Translations under genes and position numbers: made by a program
The notes under the pieces: generated by a model
What the model saw: only the letters and a program-made list of their open reading frames with translations
Databases searched by the model: none
Told to the model about the DNA's origin: nothing
Shown: one piece after another, positions 1 to 5,532 of the stretch
How positions within the stretch are numbered: position 1 is the stretch's first letter
How the letters are laid out: every line of letters begins with the position of its first letter
Assembly: GCA_002368575.1 (NCBI GenBank)
Contig: DFEA01000007.1
Span: 7,977 to 16,218, forward strand
From: Lachnospiraceae bacterium UBA3814
GTDB lineage: Bacteria > Bacillota > Clostridia > Lachnospirales > Lachnospiraceae
Direction: 5' to 3'
DNA: 8,242 bases

Positions 1-64
1 TAGCCAAGTGGTAAGGCGTGGGTCTGCAACACCCTGATCGCCGGTTCAAATCCGGCAGTCGCCT
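1..64 (+). tRNA. tRNA-Cys (anticodon GCA), 5' end cut off by the window
   Basis: The sequence begins at canonical tRNA position 8, so the first seven acceptor-stem bases lie outside the window. The D stem is GCC (3-5) with GGC (15-17). The anticodon loop CTGCAAC (24-30) carries GCA at 26-28, which reads Cys codons. The T arm is GCCGG (40-44), loop TTCAAAT, CCGGC (52-56). The 3' acceptor strand AGTCGCC (57-63) predicts GGCGACT as the missing 5' strand. Base 64 is T, the U73 discriminator expected for tRNA-Cys. No CCA is encoded (GTT follows), so CCA must be added after transcription. The outermost anticodon-stem pair (19 and 35) is a T-T mismatch. The other four pairs are sound, so this is probably tolerated and not a sign of a pseudogene. 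Confidence 0.93.
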
Positions 65-73
65 GTTTTATGG

Positions 74-105
74 TGATCCGTTCAGGTTCCTGAACGGATC
101 ATTTT
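74..105 (+). terminator. Intrinsic terminator of the tRNA-Cys transcript
   Basis: A 13-bp perfect inverted repeat, TGATCCGTTCAGG (74-86) and CCTGAACGGATCA (89-101), is separated by only TT, so in RNA the innermost pairs open to form the loop. TTTT (102-105) follows at once, then a T-rich stretch. It lies ten bases after the tRNA end, the expected place for a 3' terminator. The U tract is short, so termination may be incomplete. The stem is nearly symmetrical and could also work on the opposite strand. Confidence 0.75.
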
Positions 106-128
106 GCTCTTTCATTCTGTTGATCCGC

Positions 129-165
129 AAGAAAGGAGCTCTGTTTCAGGGTTCTTTCTTTTTTT
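129..165 (+). terminator. Second intrinsic terminator, in tandem
   Basis: GAAAGGA (131-137) pairs with TTCTTTC (152-158, including one G-U). After a bulged G at 138, CTCTG (139-143) pairs with CAGGG (147-151, with one G-U) around a TTT loop. AA (129-130) extends the stem with the first T's of the tract. An unbroken T run follows (159-165). This long stem plus a seven-T tail is a textbook rho-independent terminator on the + strand, stronger in its U tract than the one at 74-105. Together they should isolate the tRNA unit from the genes downstream. Confidence 0.8.
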
Positions 166-307
166 GCATGCTTTGCCGATCACGGCAGCTGACCTTGAGC
201 TTTTTGAGGCTCTTAAGGAGCTTCGCTGAAGCACTCCGGCCGGGGCTTTCATCTGATATCATGCATGTTTTCCCGAAAATCGCGAACGGCAACCGTGCAT
301 ATAAGTA
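166..307. other. Intergenic stretch without an intact gene
   Basis: I see no convincing start codon with a ribosome binding site and no long coding frame on either strand. The frame from 167 reads HALPITAADLELFEALKELR and then hits TGA at 227-229. Its codons (CTT, GAG, AAG) resemble those of the genes downstream, so a decayed gene fragment is possible. A small GC-rich hairpin, GCTTC (220-224) with GAAGC (228-232), lies inside it and has no T run after it. The rest up to the mobile element shows nothing I can name. Confidence 0.5.
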
Positions 308-315
308 AAGTGTTC
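308..315. repeat. Left target-site duplication of the MITE
   Basis: AAGTGTTC directly abuts the left terminal inverted repeat and recurs exactly at 461-468, directly after the right terminal repeat. The match extends to nine bases (AAGTGTTCG) because the first base of the element is also G. Eight bases keep the 16-bp terminal repeats fully symmetrical. Nine would trim one base from the left end. Confidence 0.75.
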
Positions 316-331
316 GTTACTATTCACAGCC
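316..331 (+). repeat. Left terminal inverted repeat of the MITE
   Basis: GTTACTATTCACAGCC is the exact reverse complement of 445-460. A third, slightly degenerate copy in the same orientation lies inside the element at 425-439, lacking one T. Confidence 0.85.
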
Positions 332-332
332 G

Positions 333-355
333 AATCGCGCACTTGCTGCGCGATT
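333..355 (+). repeat. Internal GC-rich hairpin of the MITE
   Basis: AATCGCGC (333-340) and GCGCGATT (348-355) form a perfect 8-bp stem with the 7-base loop ACTTGCT. It immediately follows the left terminal repeat, so it would be the first arm of a folded transcript. Confidence 0.8.
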
Positions 356-381
356 GCGGGCCACAACTTATGGCTTGAGAT

Positions 382-424
382 GGGTTTTGCCCATCGCCGA
401 AGGCGATTTATAATGGCAAAACCC
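382..424 (+). repeat. Internal 10-bp inverted repeat enclosing a second hairpin
   Basis: GGGTTTTGCC (382-391) pairs with GGCAAAACCC (415-424). The enclosed stretch contains its own stem, ATCGCC (393-398), loop GAA, GGCGAT (402-407). A competing 6-bp hairpin, GATGGG (379-384) with CCCATC (390-395), uses the same bases, so the arm has at least two possible folds. Confidence 0.8.
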
Positions 425-439
425 GTTACTATCACAGCC
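425..439 (+). repeat. Internal degenerate copy of the MITE terminal repeat
   Basis: GTTACTATCACAGCC is the left terminal repeat minus one T. It can pair with the right terminal repeat (445-460) across the loop CAAAA, with one bulged A, giving a 36-base palindromic end. This competes with long-range pairing between the two true termini. Confidence 0.8.
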
Positions 440-444
440 CAAAA

Positions 445-460
445 GGCTGTGAATAGTAAC
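445..460 (-). repeat. Right terminal inverted repeat of the MITE
   Basis: GGCTGTGAATAGTAAC is the perfect inverted partner of 316-331 and also the partner of the internal copy at 425-439. It is followed immediately by the second target-site copy. Confidence 0.85.
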
Positions 461-468
461 AAGTGTTC
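461..468. repeat. Right target-site duplication of the MITE
   Basis: AAGTGTTC is the exact direct repeat of 308-315 (nine bases match if the following G is counted). Removing the element and one copy would rejoin upstream sequence ending AAGTGTTC to GATGAAAAAAACACG just ahead of the promoter. Confidence 0.75.
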
Positions 469-482
469 GATGAAAAAAACAC
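463..482. promoter_or_regulatory. Weak dyad upstream of the promoter (possible operator)
   Basis: GTGTT (463-467) and AACAC (478-482) form a 5-bp inverted repeat with a 10-base spacer, ending eight bases before the -35 hexamer. The spacing would suit a dimeric regulator. A niacin-responsive repressor is thinkable because pncB lies downstream, but I do not recognise its consensus here. The left arm lies inside the duplicated target site. It may be chance in A/T-rich sequence. Confidence 0.2.
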
Positions 483-489
483 GTTAGGC

Positions 490-518
490 TTGTAATTAAT
501 GGCTTTCACAAATATAAT
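490..518 (+). promoter_or_regulatory. Sigma-A-type promoter of the 66-aa gene and pncB
   Basis: TTGTAA (490-495, four of six consensus bases) and a perfect TATAAT (513-518) are separated by 17 bp. Transcription should begin near 525, giving a leader of about 65 bases before the first start codon. That leader can form a small two-part fold, GCCGG (534-538) with CCGGC (567-571) around CCGT-AA-ACGG (546-555), just ahead of the ribosome binding site. It has no T-box or other leader motif I recognise. The promoter lies 29 bp downstream of the MITE. Confidence 0.72.
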
Positions 519-577
519 GTTACCATATGCAATGCCGGAGGCGATCCGTAAACGGCGGAATTTTTGCCGGCTGAGAC

Positions 578-583
578 AGGAGG
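578..583 (+). promoter_or_regulatory. Ribosome binding site fixing the start of the 66-aa protein
   Basis: A perfect AGGAGG lies five bases before the ATG at 589. Earlier in-frame ATGs at 499 and 532 have no such site, and 499 lies within the promoter, upstream of the expected transcription start. The start at 589 is therefore preferred. Confidence 0.85.
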
Positions 584-588
584 TATTT

Positions 589-789
589 ATGCCCGACGAC
601 AGGGAAATAGACGAGGTTATAAGGATGCTTGACTCAAAGACCCTCGAAGGTGTGAGCCGTATAGGCATCCACAGAGTGGAAACGGAAAGAGAGGACTTTG
701 TGAAGGAGGTGCATCACCATGGACGGTGTGACGTCGGCAGCCCCTTTGCAAGCGCGGATCTCTGTAATCTTACAGTAAACGAAGACTGA
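589..789 (+). CDS. Small His/Cys-containing protein of unknown function (66 aa)
   Basis: I cannot assign a function. The protein is 66 residues, acidic in its N-terminal half (MPDDREIDEVIRMLDS), soluble, with no signal peptide or membrane segment. Its most distinctive part is HHHGRCDVGSP at residues 42-52, with a second Cys at 59. The cluster of three His and a Cys could bind a metal, but there is no complete zinc-finger pattern. I have an impression, not verified, that short Clostridia proteins ending in a similar HHGRCD-GSP motif exist and are unannotated. The gene has an excellent ribosome binding site and a promoter upstream. It ends 29 bases before pncB, so the two are probably co-transcribed. 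Translation from the ATG at 499 or 532 would add 30 or 19 residues but lacks start signals. Confidence 0.7.
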   Translation: MPDDREIDEVIRMLDSKTLEGVSRIGIHRVETEREDFVKEVHHHGRCDVGSPFASADLCNLTVNED

Positions 790-818
790 CAGGATCAGGA
801 CTGGTTCGGAGGAGGATA

Positions 819-2279
819 ATGGACAGACAGAATCTGACTTTAATGACTGACCTGTATGAGCTTACCATGATGCAGGGCTATTATAAAAACAGGGATAAGA
901 ACAAACCGGTCATCTTTGATGCCTTTTACCGGAACAATCCCTGCAACGGAGGCTATGCGATCTGTGCGGGGCTTGAGCAGGTCATAAAATACATAAAGGA
1001 GCTTCATTTTGATGACGAGGATATCGCCTATTTACGGTCTCTCGGCATCTTTGAGGAGGATTTTCTCGGATACCTGAAGGAGTTCAGGTTTTCCGGAGAC
1101 ATCTACGCAATACAGGAGGGACGGGTCATTTTCCCGAGGGAGCCGCTTATCAAGGTCATAGCGCCTCTTATGGAGGCGCAACTTCTGGAGACCGCCCTTC
1201 TTAATATAATCAATCACCAGAGCCTGATAGCAACAAAGGCCGCCAGGGTCTGCTATGCTGCCAGGGGCGACGGTATCATGGAATTCGGGCTGAGAAGGGC
1301 CCAGGGGCCGGACGCGGGCATCTACGGGGCAAGAGCGGCTGTCATCGGCGGCTGTATCGGGACCTCTAACGTGCTTACCGGCCAGCTCTTTGATGTGCCG
1401 GTCAAGGGTACTCACGCTCACAGCTGGATAATGAGCTTTCCCGATGAATACACGGCCTTTAAGGCCTATGCGGAGCTTTATCCCGATGCCTGCATACTCC
1501 TCGTGGATACCTATGATACCCTTAAGTCGGGAATTCCCAACGCCATCAGGGTTTTCACCGAGATGAAGGAAAAGGGGCTTCCCATGAAGGGCTATGGGAT
1601 AAGGCTTGACAGCGGAGACCTTGCCTACCTTTCCAAGAAGGCCAGGGTCATGTTGGATGAGGCCGGGTTTACGGACGCGGTCATTTCCGCCTCCAACGAT
1701 CTGGATGAGTATCTTATCGAGTCACTTAAGCTGCAGGGCTGCAGGGTCACCTCCTGGGGGGTGGGCACCAACCTTATCACCTCCAAGGACAATCCCGCCT
1801 TCGGCGGTGTATACAAGCTTTCGGCAGTAATGGGTGACAACGGAGAATTTATTCCGAAGATAAAGCTTTCGGAAAACAGTGAAAAGGTCACCAATCCCGG
1901 AAATAAGAAGATATACAGAGTGTATGATAAGGGCACCGGAAAGCTCAGGGCGGATCTCATCTGTCTGGAGGAGGAGGTCTTTAAGGAGGAGGATGAGCTC
2001 CTGCTGTTCGATCCTCATGAGCCCTGGAAGAAGACCAGGCTTCCTGCCGGGGATTACGAGCTTAAGGAGCTGATGATCCCGGTCTTTATCAAGGGCAAAT
2101 GCGTTTATGAGTCACCTTCGACCATGGAGATCCGGGATTTCTGCACTAAAGAGAAGGAAACGCTCTGGGACGAGACCATGAGGTTCGAGAATCCTCATAA
2201 GGTCTATGTGGATCTGTCTCAGAAGCTGTATGATCTAAAGATGAAGCTGCTTAGCGAGCATTCGGCACAGCCCTTTTAA
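819..2279 (+). CDS. pncB: Nicotinate phosphoribosyltransferase
   Basis: This cytoplasmic enzyme joins nicotinate to PRPP to give nicotinate mononucleotide, the entry step of NAD salvage (Preiss-Handler route), with ATP hydrolysis. The 486-residue length is normal for the family. The N terminus (LTLMTDLYELTMMQGYY, residues 6-22) is characteristic. EFGLRRAQGPDAG at 155-167 and RLDSGDL at 262-268 match conserved substrate-binding segments. In GTHAHSW (197-203), His201 is the expected autophosphorylated histidine. SNDLDE (292-297) and GVGTNL (314-319) belong to the phosphate-binding part of the barrel. The C-terminal region has no obvious truncation. The ATG is preceded by GGAGGAGG (808-815), so the start is firm. 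It follows the 66-aa gene by 29 bases and ileS begins 46 bases after it, consistent with one transcript from the promoter at 490. I see no recognisable niacin-repressor site. Confidence 0.96.
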   Translation: MDRQNLTLMTDLYELTMMQGYYKNRDKNKPVIFDAFYRNNPCNGGYAICAGLEQVIKYIKELHFDDEDIAYLRSLGIFEEDFLGYLKEFRFSGDIYAIQEGRVIFPREPLIKVIAPLMEAQLLETALLNIINHQSLIATKAARVCYAARGDGIMEFGLRRAQGPDAGIYGARAAVIGGCIGTSNVLTGQLFDVPVKGTHAHSWIMSFPDEYTAFKAYAELYPDACILLVDTYDTLKSGIPNAIRVFTEMKEKGLPMKGYGIRLDSGDLAYLSKKARVMLDEAGFTDAVISASNDLDEYLIESLKLQGCRVTSWGVGTNLITSKDNPAFGGVYKLSAVMGDNGEFIPKIKLSENSEKVTNPGNKKIYRVYDKGTGKLRADLICLEEEVFKEEDELLLFDPHEPWKKTRLPAGDYELKELMIPVFIKGKCVYESPSTMEIRDFCTKEKETLWDETMRFENPHKVYVDLSQKLYDLKMKLLSEHSAQPF

Positions 2280-2288
2280 GGAAGGGCT
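2269..2288 (+). other. Hairpin spanning the pncB stop codon
   Basis: AGCCCTT (2269-2275) and AAGGGCT (2282-2288) form a 7-bp stem whose 6-base loop contains the pncB stop codon TAA (2277-2279). No T run follows, so it is not a standard terminator. It could stabilise an mRNA end or modestly slow ribosomes or polymerase between pncB and ileS. Confidence 0.4.
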
Positions 2289-2325
2289 CGGGCCGGACGC
2301 ATATATTAAAACGAGAGGAAAAGAA

Positions 2326-5300
2326 ATGTACAGGAAGGTATCAACTGATCTCGGCTTTGTGGAGAGAGAAAAGGAAGTCAGCAGGTTCTGGAAGGAGAAC
2401 CATATCTTTGAAAAGAGTATGGAGGGCCGTAAGGACGGCGAGACCTATATGTTTTACGACGGGCCCCCGACTGCGAACGGCAAGCCGCATATAGGCCATG
2501 TGCTTACCCGTGTCATTAAGGATATGATCCCGAGGTACAGGACCATGAAGGGCTATTTTGTCCCCAGAAAGGCCGGCTGGGATACCCACGGGCTGCCTGT
2601 GGAGCTTGAGGTTGAGAAGGAGCTCGGGCTTGACGGCAAGGAACAGATAGAGAAATACGGCCTTGAGCCCTTTATAGAAAAATGTAAGGAATCCGTATGG
2701 CAGTATAAGGGAATGTGGGAGGACTTTTCCGAAACTGTAGGCTTCTGGGCCGATATGGAGAATCCCTACGTTACCTACCATGACGATTACATCGAGTCGG
2801 AGTGGTGGGCTCTTAAGGAGATATGGAAAAAGGGGCTGTTATATAAGGGACATAAGATCGTTCCCTATTGCCCCCGCTGCGGCACTCCCCTTTCCTCTCA
2901 TGAGGTGGCGCAGGGCTATAAGGATATAAAGGAGCGTTCCGCCATTGCGCGGTTCTGGTTAAAGAAGGGCTCTGAGCTTAATGAAGGCGAGGGCAGGACC
3001 GCCATCCTTGCCTGGACTACCACACCCTGGACTCTTCCCAGCAATGTCGCTCTCTGTGTGAATCCCAATGAGACCTACGCGCTTGTCAGGGCCTTTGACG
3101 GCAACAATTATATCCTTGCCGAGGCTCTCCTTGAGCCGGTGCTTTCAGGGGCCGCCGCAAAGGCTAAGGACAAGGCGGGAGAGACTGCCGGGGCCCCTGC
3201 CTTTGAGATCATAAGGACCTTTAGCGGCAAAAGCCTTGAGCATACCGAATACGAGCCTCTCTTCCCCTATGAGGGTCCTAAGACCGAGGGGAAAAAGGGT
3301 TGGTATGTGGTCTGTGACGACTATGTTACTCTTACGGAGGGCACGGGGGTAGTGCATATAGCTCCTGCCTTCGGTGAGGACGATAACAGGATCGGGAAGA
3401 AGTACGATCTTCCCTTCCTGCAGTTTGTGGACGGCAAGGGCAACATGACCGAAGAAACCCCTTTCTCCGGCTTATTCGTTAAAAAGGCCGATCCCGAGGT
3501 GCTTAAGGATCTGGATAAGAGAGGGCTTTTGTTTGAGGCTCCCAATTTTGAGCACAGCTATCCTCACTGCTGGCGCTGCGATACACCTCTCATCTATTAT
3601 GCCAGGGAATCCTGGTTCATAAAGATGACCGCCGTTAAGGATGATCTTATAAAAAACAACAATACTATAAACTGGATCCCCGAATCCATCGGAAAGGGAA
3701 GGTTCGGAGACTGGCTTGAGAATATACAGGACTGGGGCATCTCAAGAAACCGTTACTGGGGTACCCCGTTAAATATCTGGGAATGTGAGGGCTGCGGCCA
3801 TCAGGAGGCCATAGGCTCAAGAGAGGAGCTTTATAAGCTTTCCTCAAGCGAGGCCGCTAAGACAGTAGAGCTCCACAGGCCGTATATCGATGAGATCACC
3901 GGGATCTGCCCTGAGTGCGGAGGTACCATGAAGAGGGTGCCCGAGGTGATAGACTGCTGGTTTGACTCGGGAGCCATGCCCTTTGCCGAGCATCATTATC
4001 CCTTTGAAAACCAGGAATTGTTTAAGGAGCAGTTCCCCGCGCAGTTTATCTCCGAGGCTGTTGACCAGACCAGAGGCTGGTTTTACTCTCTGCTTGCCGA
4101 ATCTACCCTGCTGTTTAACAGAGCGCCCTATGAAAACGTAATAGTGCTTGGTCATGTCCAGGATGAGAACGGTCAGAAGATGAGCAAGTCAAAGGGCAAT
4201 GCCGTGGATCCCTTTGAGGCTCTTGAAACCTACGGGGCCGACGCGATACGGTGGTACTTTTATATCAACTCCGCTCCCTGGCTGCCTAACCGCTTCCACG
4301 GAAAGGCCGTGATCGAGGGGCAGAGAAAGTTTATGGGTACCCTGTGGAATACCTACGCCTTCTTTGTGCTTTACGCTAATATCGACGGGTTTGATGCCGG
4401 AAGGTATGAGCTTTCCACTGACAGCCTTACGGTAATGGACAGATGGATACTTTCAAAGCTCAATTCCGTCATAAAGGAGGTCGACAGCGATCTTGAAAAT
4501 TACCGGATACCGGAGGCGGCAAGGGCTCTGCAGGATTTTGTCGACGACCTTTCCAACTGGTACGTCAGGAGGAGCCGCGAAAGGTTCTGGGCAAAGGGGA
4601 TGGAGCAGGATAAGATAAATGCCTATATGACGCTCTACACCTCCCTTGTCGAGATCTGTAAGGCTGCTGCCCCGATGGTGCCCTTCATCACCGAGGAGAT
4701 CTACCAGAATATCGTCAGAGGCTCGCAAAACGGGGACAGTGCCCCGGAGAGCATACATCTCTGCGATTTTCCCGCGGTAAATGAGGCTCTCATCGACGAG
4801 GAGCTTGAAAGGAATATGGATGAGGTCCTTAAGGCGGTGGTAATGGGACGTGCCTGCAGAAATACCGCAAATATAAAGAACAGACAGCCTGTAGCAAAAA
4901 TGTATGTAAAGGCGGCTGAGGAGCTCTCTGATTATTATGTGGCTGTGATAGAGGATGAGCTTAATGTCAAGAACGTTGAGTTCACCCAGGATGTCAGGGA
5001 ATTTACCTCATATAACTTTAAGCCCCAGCTTAAGACCGTGGGGCCCAGGTACGGAAAGCTCCTTGGAAGGATAAAGGAGGCTCTCACGGCGCTTGACGGT
5101 AATTCGGCAATGGACGAGCTTAATGAAAAGGGTGAGCTTGTCTTAAGCCTCGGCGGTGAGACCGCGGTGCTTTCAAGGGAAGACCTTCTTATCGAGATGA
5201 TACAGAAGGAGGGCTACGTAAGTGAAAGCGACAATCAGATGACGGTCGTGCTTGATACCAACCTTACGCCTGAGCTCATTGAGGAGGGCTTTGTGAGGGA

Positions 5301-5532
5301 GATCATCTCCAAGGTCCAGACAATGCGTAAGGAGGCGGGCTTTGAGGTGATGGACAGGATCATTGTCTATGAAAAGGGCAATGAAAGGATTGAGCAGGTC
5401 CTTAATGACAACAGAGCGGCCATAATGAAGGATGTCCTTGCAGACGACATTATAACCGGCCGGACTGAGGGCTATGAGAAGGAATGGAGCATCAATGAGG
5501 AAAAGGTTACTCTCAGCGTTAAAAAGCTGTAA
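2326..5532 (+). CDS. ileS: Isoleucyl-tRNA synthetase, type 2 (eukaryal-like)
   Basis: This class Ia enzyme charges tRNA-Ile with isoleucine in the cytoplasm and edits misactivated valine. It is 1068 residues, the larger size of type 2 enzymes. HIGH is at 55-58 and KMSKS at 618-622, completing the ATP site. AGWDTHGLPVELEVEKELG (83-101) resembles type 2 and not E. coli-like enzymes. The CP1 editing domain shows TTTPWTLPSN (231-240) and HIAPAFGEDD (344-353), with Asp353 the probable editing aspartate. Cys pairs at 182/185, 415/418, 487/490 and 528/531 suggest zinc sites. The anticodon-binding helical domain includes NWYVRRSRERFW (744-755), followed by the long C-terminal extension of this type. 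An Ala/Lys/Gly-rich stretch at 274-291 is probably a flexible insert. AGAGG (2314-2318) lies seven bases before the ATG. Only 46 bases separate it from pncB, leaving no room for a T-box. Type 2 enzymes are generally little inhibited by mupirocin. Confidence 0.97.
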   Translation: MYRKVSTDLGFVEREKEVSRFWKENHIFEKSMEGRKDGETYMFYDGPPTANGKPHIGHVLTRVIKDMIPRYRTMKGYFVPRKAGWDTHGLPVELEVEKELGLDGKEQIEKYGLEPFIEKCKESVWQYKGMWEDFSETVGFWADMENPYVTYHDDYIESEWWALKEIWKKGLLYKGHKIVPYCPRCGTPLSSHEVAQGYKDIKERSAIARFWLKKGSELNEGEGRTAILAWTTTPWTLPSNVALCVNPNETYALVRAFDGNNYILAEALLEPVLSGAAAKAKDKAGETAGAPAFEIIRTFSGKSLEHTEYEPLFPYEGPKTEGKKGWYVVCDDYVTLTEGTGVVHIAPAFGEDDNRIGKKYDLPFLQFVDGKGNMTEETPFSGLFVKKADPEVLKDLDKRGLLFEAPNFEHSYPHCWRCDTPLIYYARESWFIKMTAVKDDLIKNNNTINWIPESIGKGRFGDWLENIQDWGISRNRYWGTPLNIWECEGCGHQEAIGSREELYKLSSSEAAKTVELHRPYIDEITGICPECGGTMKRVPEVIDCWFDSGAMPFAEHHYPFENQELFKEQFPAQFISEAVDQTRGWFYSLLAESTLLFNRAPYENVIVLGHVQDENGQKMSKSKGNAVDPFEALETYGADAIRWYFYINSAPWLPNRFHGKAVIEGQRKFMGTLWNTYAFFVLYANIDGFDAGRYELSTDSLTVMDRWILSKLNSVIKEVDSDLENYRIPEAARALQDFVDDLSNWYVRRSRERFWAKGMEQDKINAYMTLYTSLVEICKAAAPMVPFITEEIYQNIVRGSQNGDSAPESIHLCDFPAVNEALIDEELERNMDEVLKAVVMGRACRNTANIKNRQPVAKMYVKAAEELSDYYVAVIEDELNVKNVEFTQDVREFTSYNFKPQLKTVGPRYGKLLGRIKEALTALDGNSAMDELNEKGELVLSLGGETAVLSREDLLIEMIQKEGYVSESDNQMTVVLDTNLTPELIEEGFVREIISKVQTMRKEAGFEVMDRIIVYEKGNERIEQVLNDNRAAIMKDVLADDIITGRTEGYEKEWSINEEKVTLSVKKL

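Larger units (their letters stand above)
316..460. mobile_element. Miniature inverted-repeat transposable element (MITE-like), 145 bp
   Basis: The element is bounded by perfect 16-bp inverted repeats, GTTACTATTCACAGCC (316-331) and GGCTGTGAATAGTAAC (445-460), and flanked by identical 8-bp direct repeats, the hallmark of transposition. It is too short for a transposase and has no meaningful reading frame, so it would depend on a transposase supplied from elsewhere. Its interior is almost wholly palindromic: 333-340 with 348-355, 360-363 with 371-374, 382-391 with 415-424, and a hairpin at 393-407 inside the last. Transcribed RNA could fold into a multibranched structure closed by the terminal repeats. 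I cannot assign it to an insertion-sequence family from the ends alone. An alternative is a structured non-coding RNA, but that would not explain the flanking duplication. Confidence 0.75.

Noticed and set aside
1..64. tRNA-Cys as a pseudogene because of the T-T mismatch at the base of the anticodon stem and the missing 5' end
   Set aside because: The missing end is only the window boundary. All other stems pair, and the discriminator and anticodon are correct.
18..308. A 96-codon open frame across the tRNA and both terminators
   Set aside because: It begins inside the tRNA, runs through two hairpin terminators, has no ribosome binding site, and its translation is an arginine/phenylalanine-rich string without family features.
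319..329. DnaA-box-like sequence in the terminal repeats (CTATTCACA)
   Set aside because: It matches the DnaA consensus only partly, there is no cluster of boxes beyond the repeats of the element, and no origin-type AT-rich region or dnaA/dnaN neighbour.
316..460. Riboswitch or other regulatory RNA for pncB
   Set aside because: The structured block lies upstream of the promoter at 490-518, so it would not be in the pncB leader, and the flanking duplication points to a mobile element.
259..462. A minus-strand open frame across the MITE
   Set aside because: It consists largely of the palindromic element read backwards, with no start signal. A transposase could not fit in 145 bp.
527..574. A 15-codon leader peptide in the pncB transcript leader
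   Set aside because: There is no ribosome binding site and no run of regulatory codons, so attenuation is not supported.
499..588. Upstream in-frame extension of the 66-aa protein (96 aa from the ATG at 499, or 85 aa from 532)
   Set aside because: The ATG at 499 lies between the -35 and -10 hexamers, and neither ATG has a ribosome binding site, while 589 has a perfect AGGAGG.
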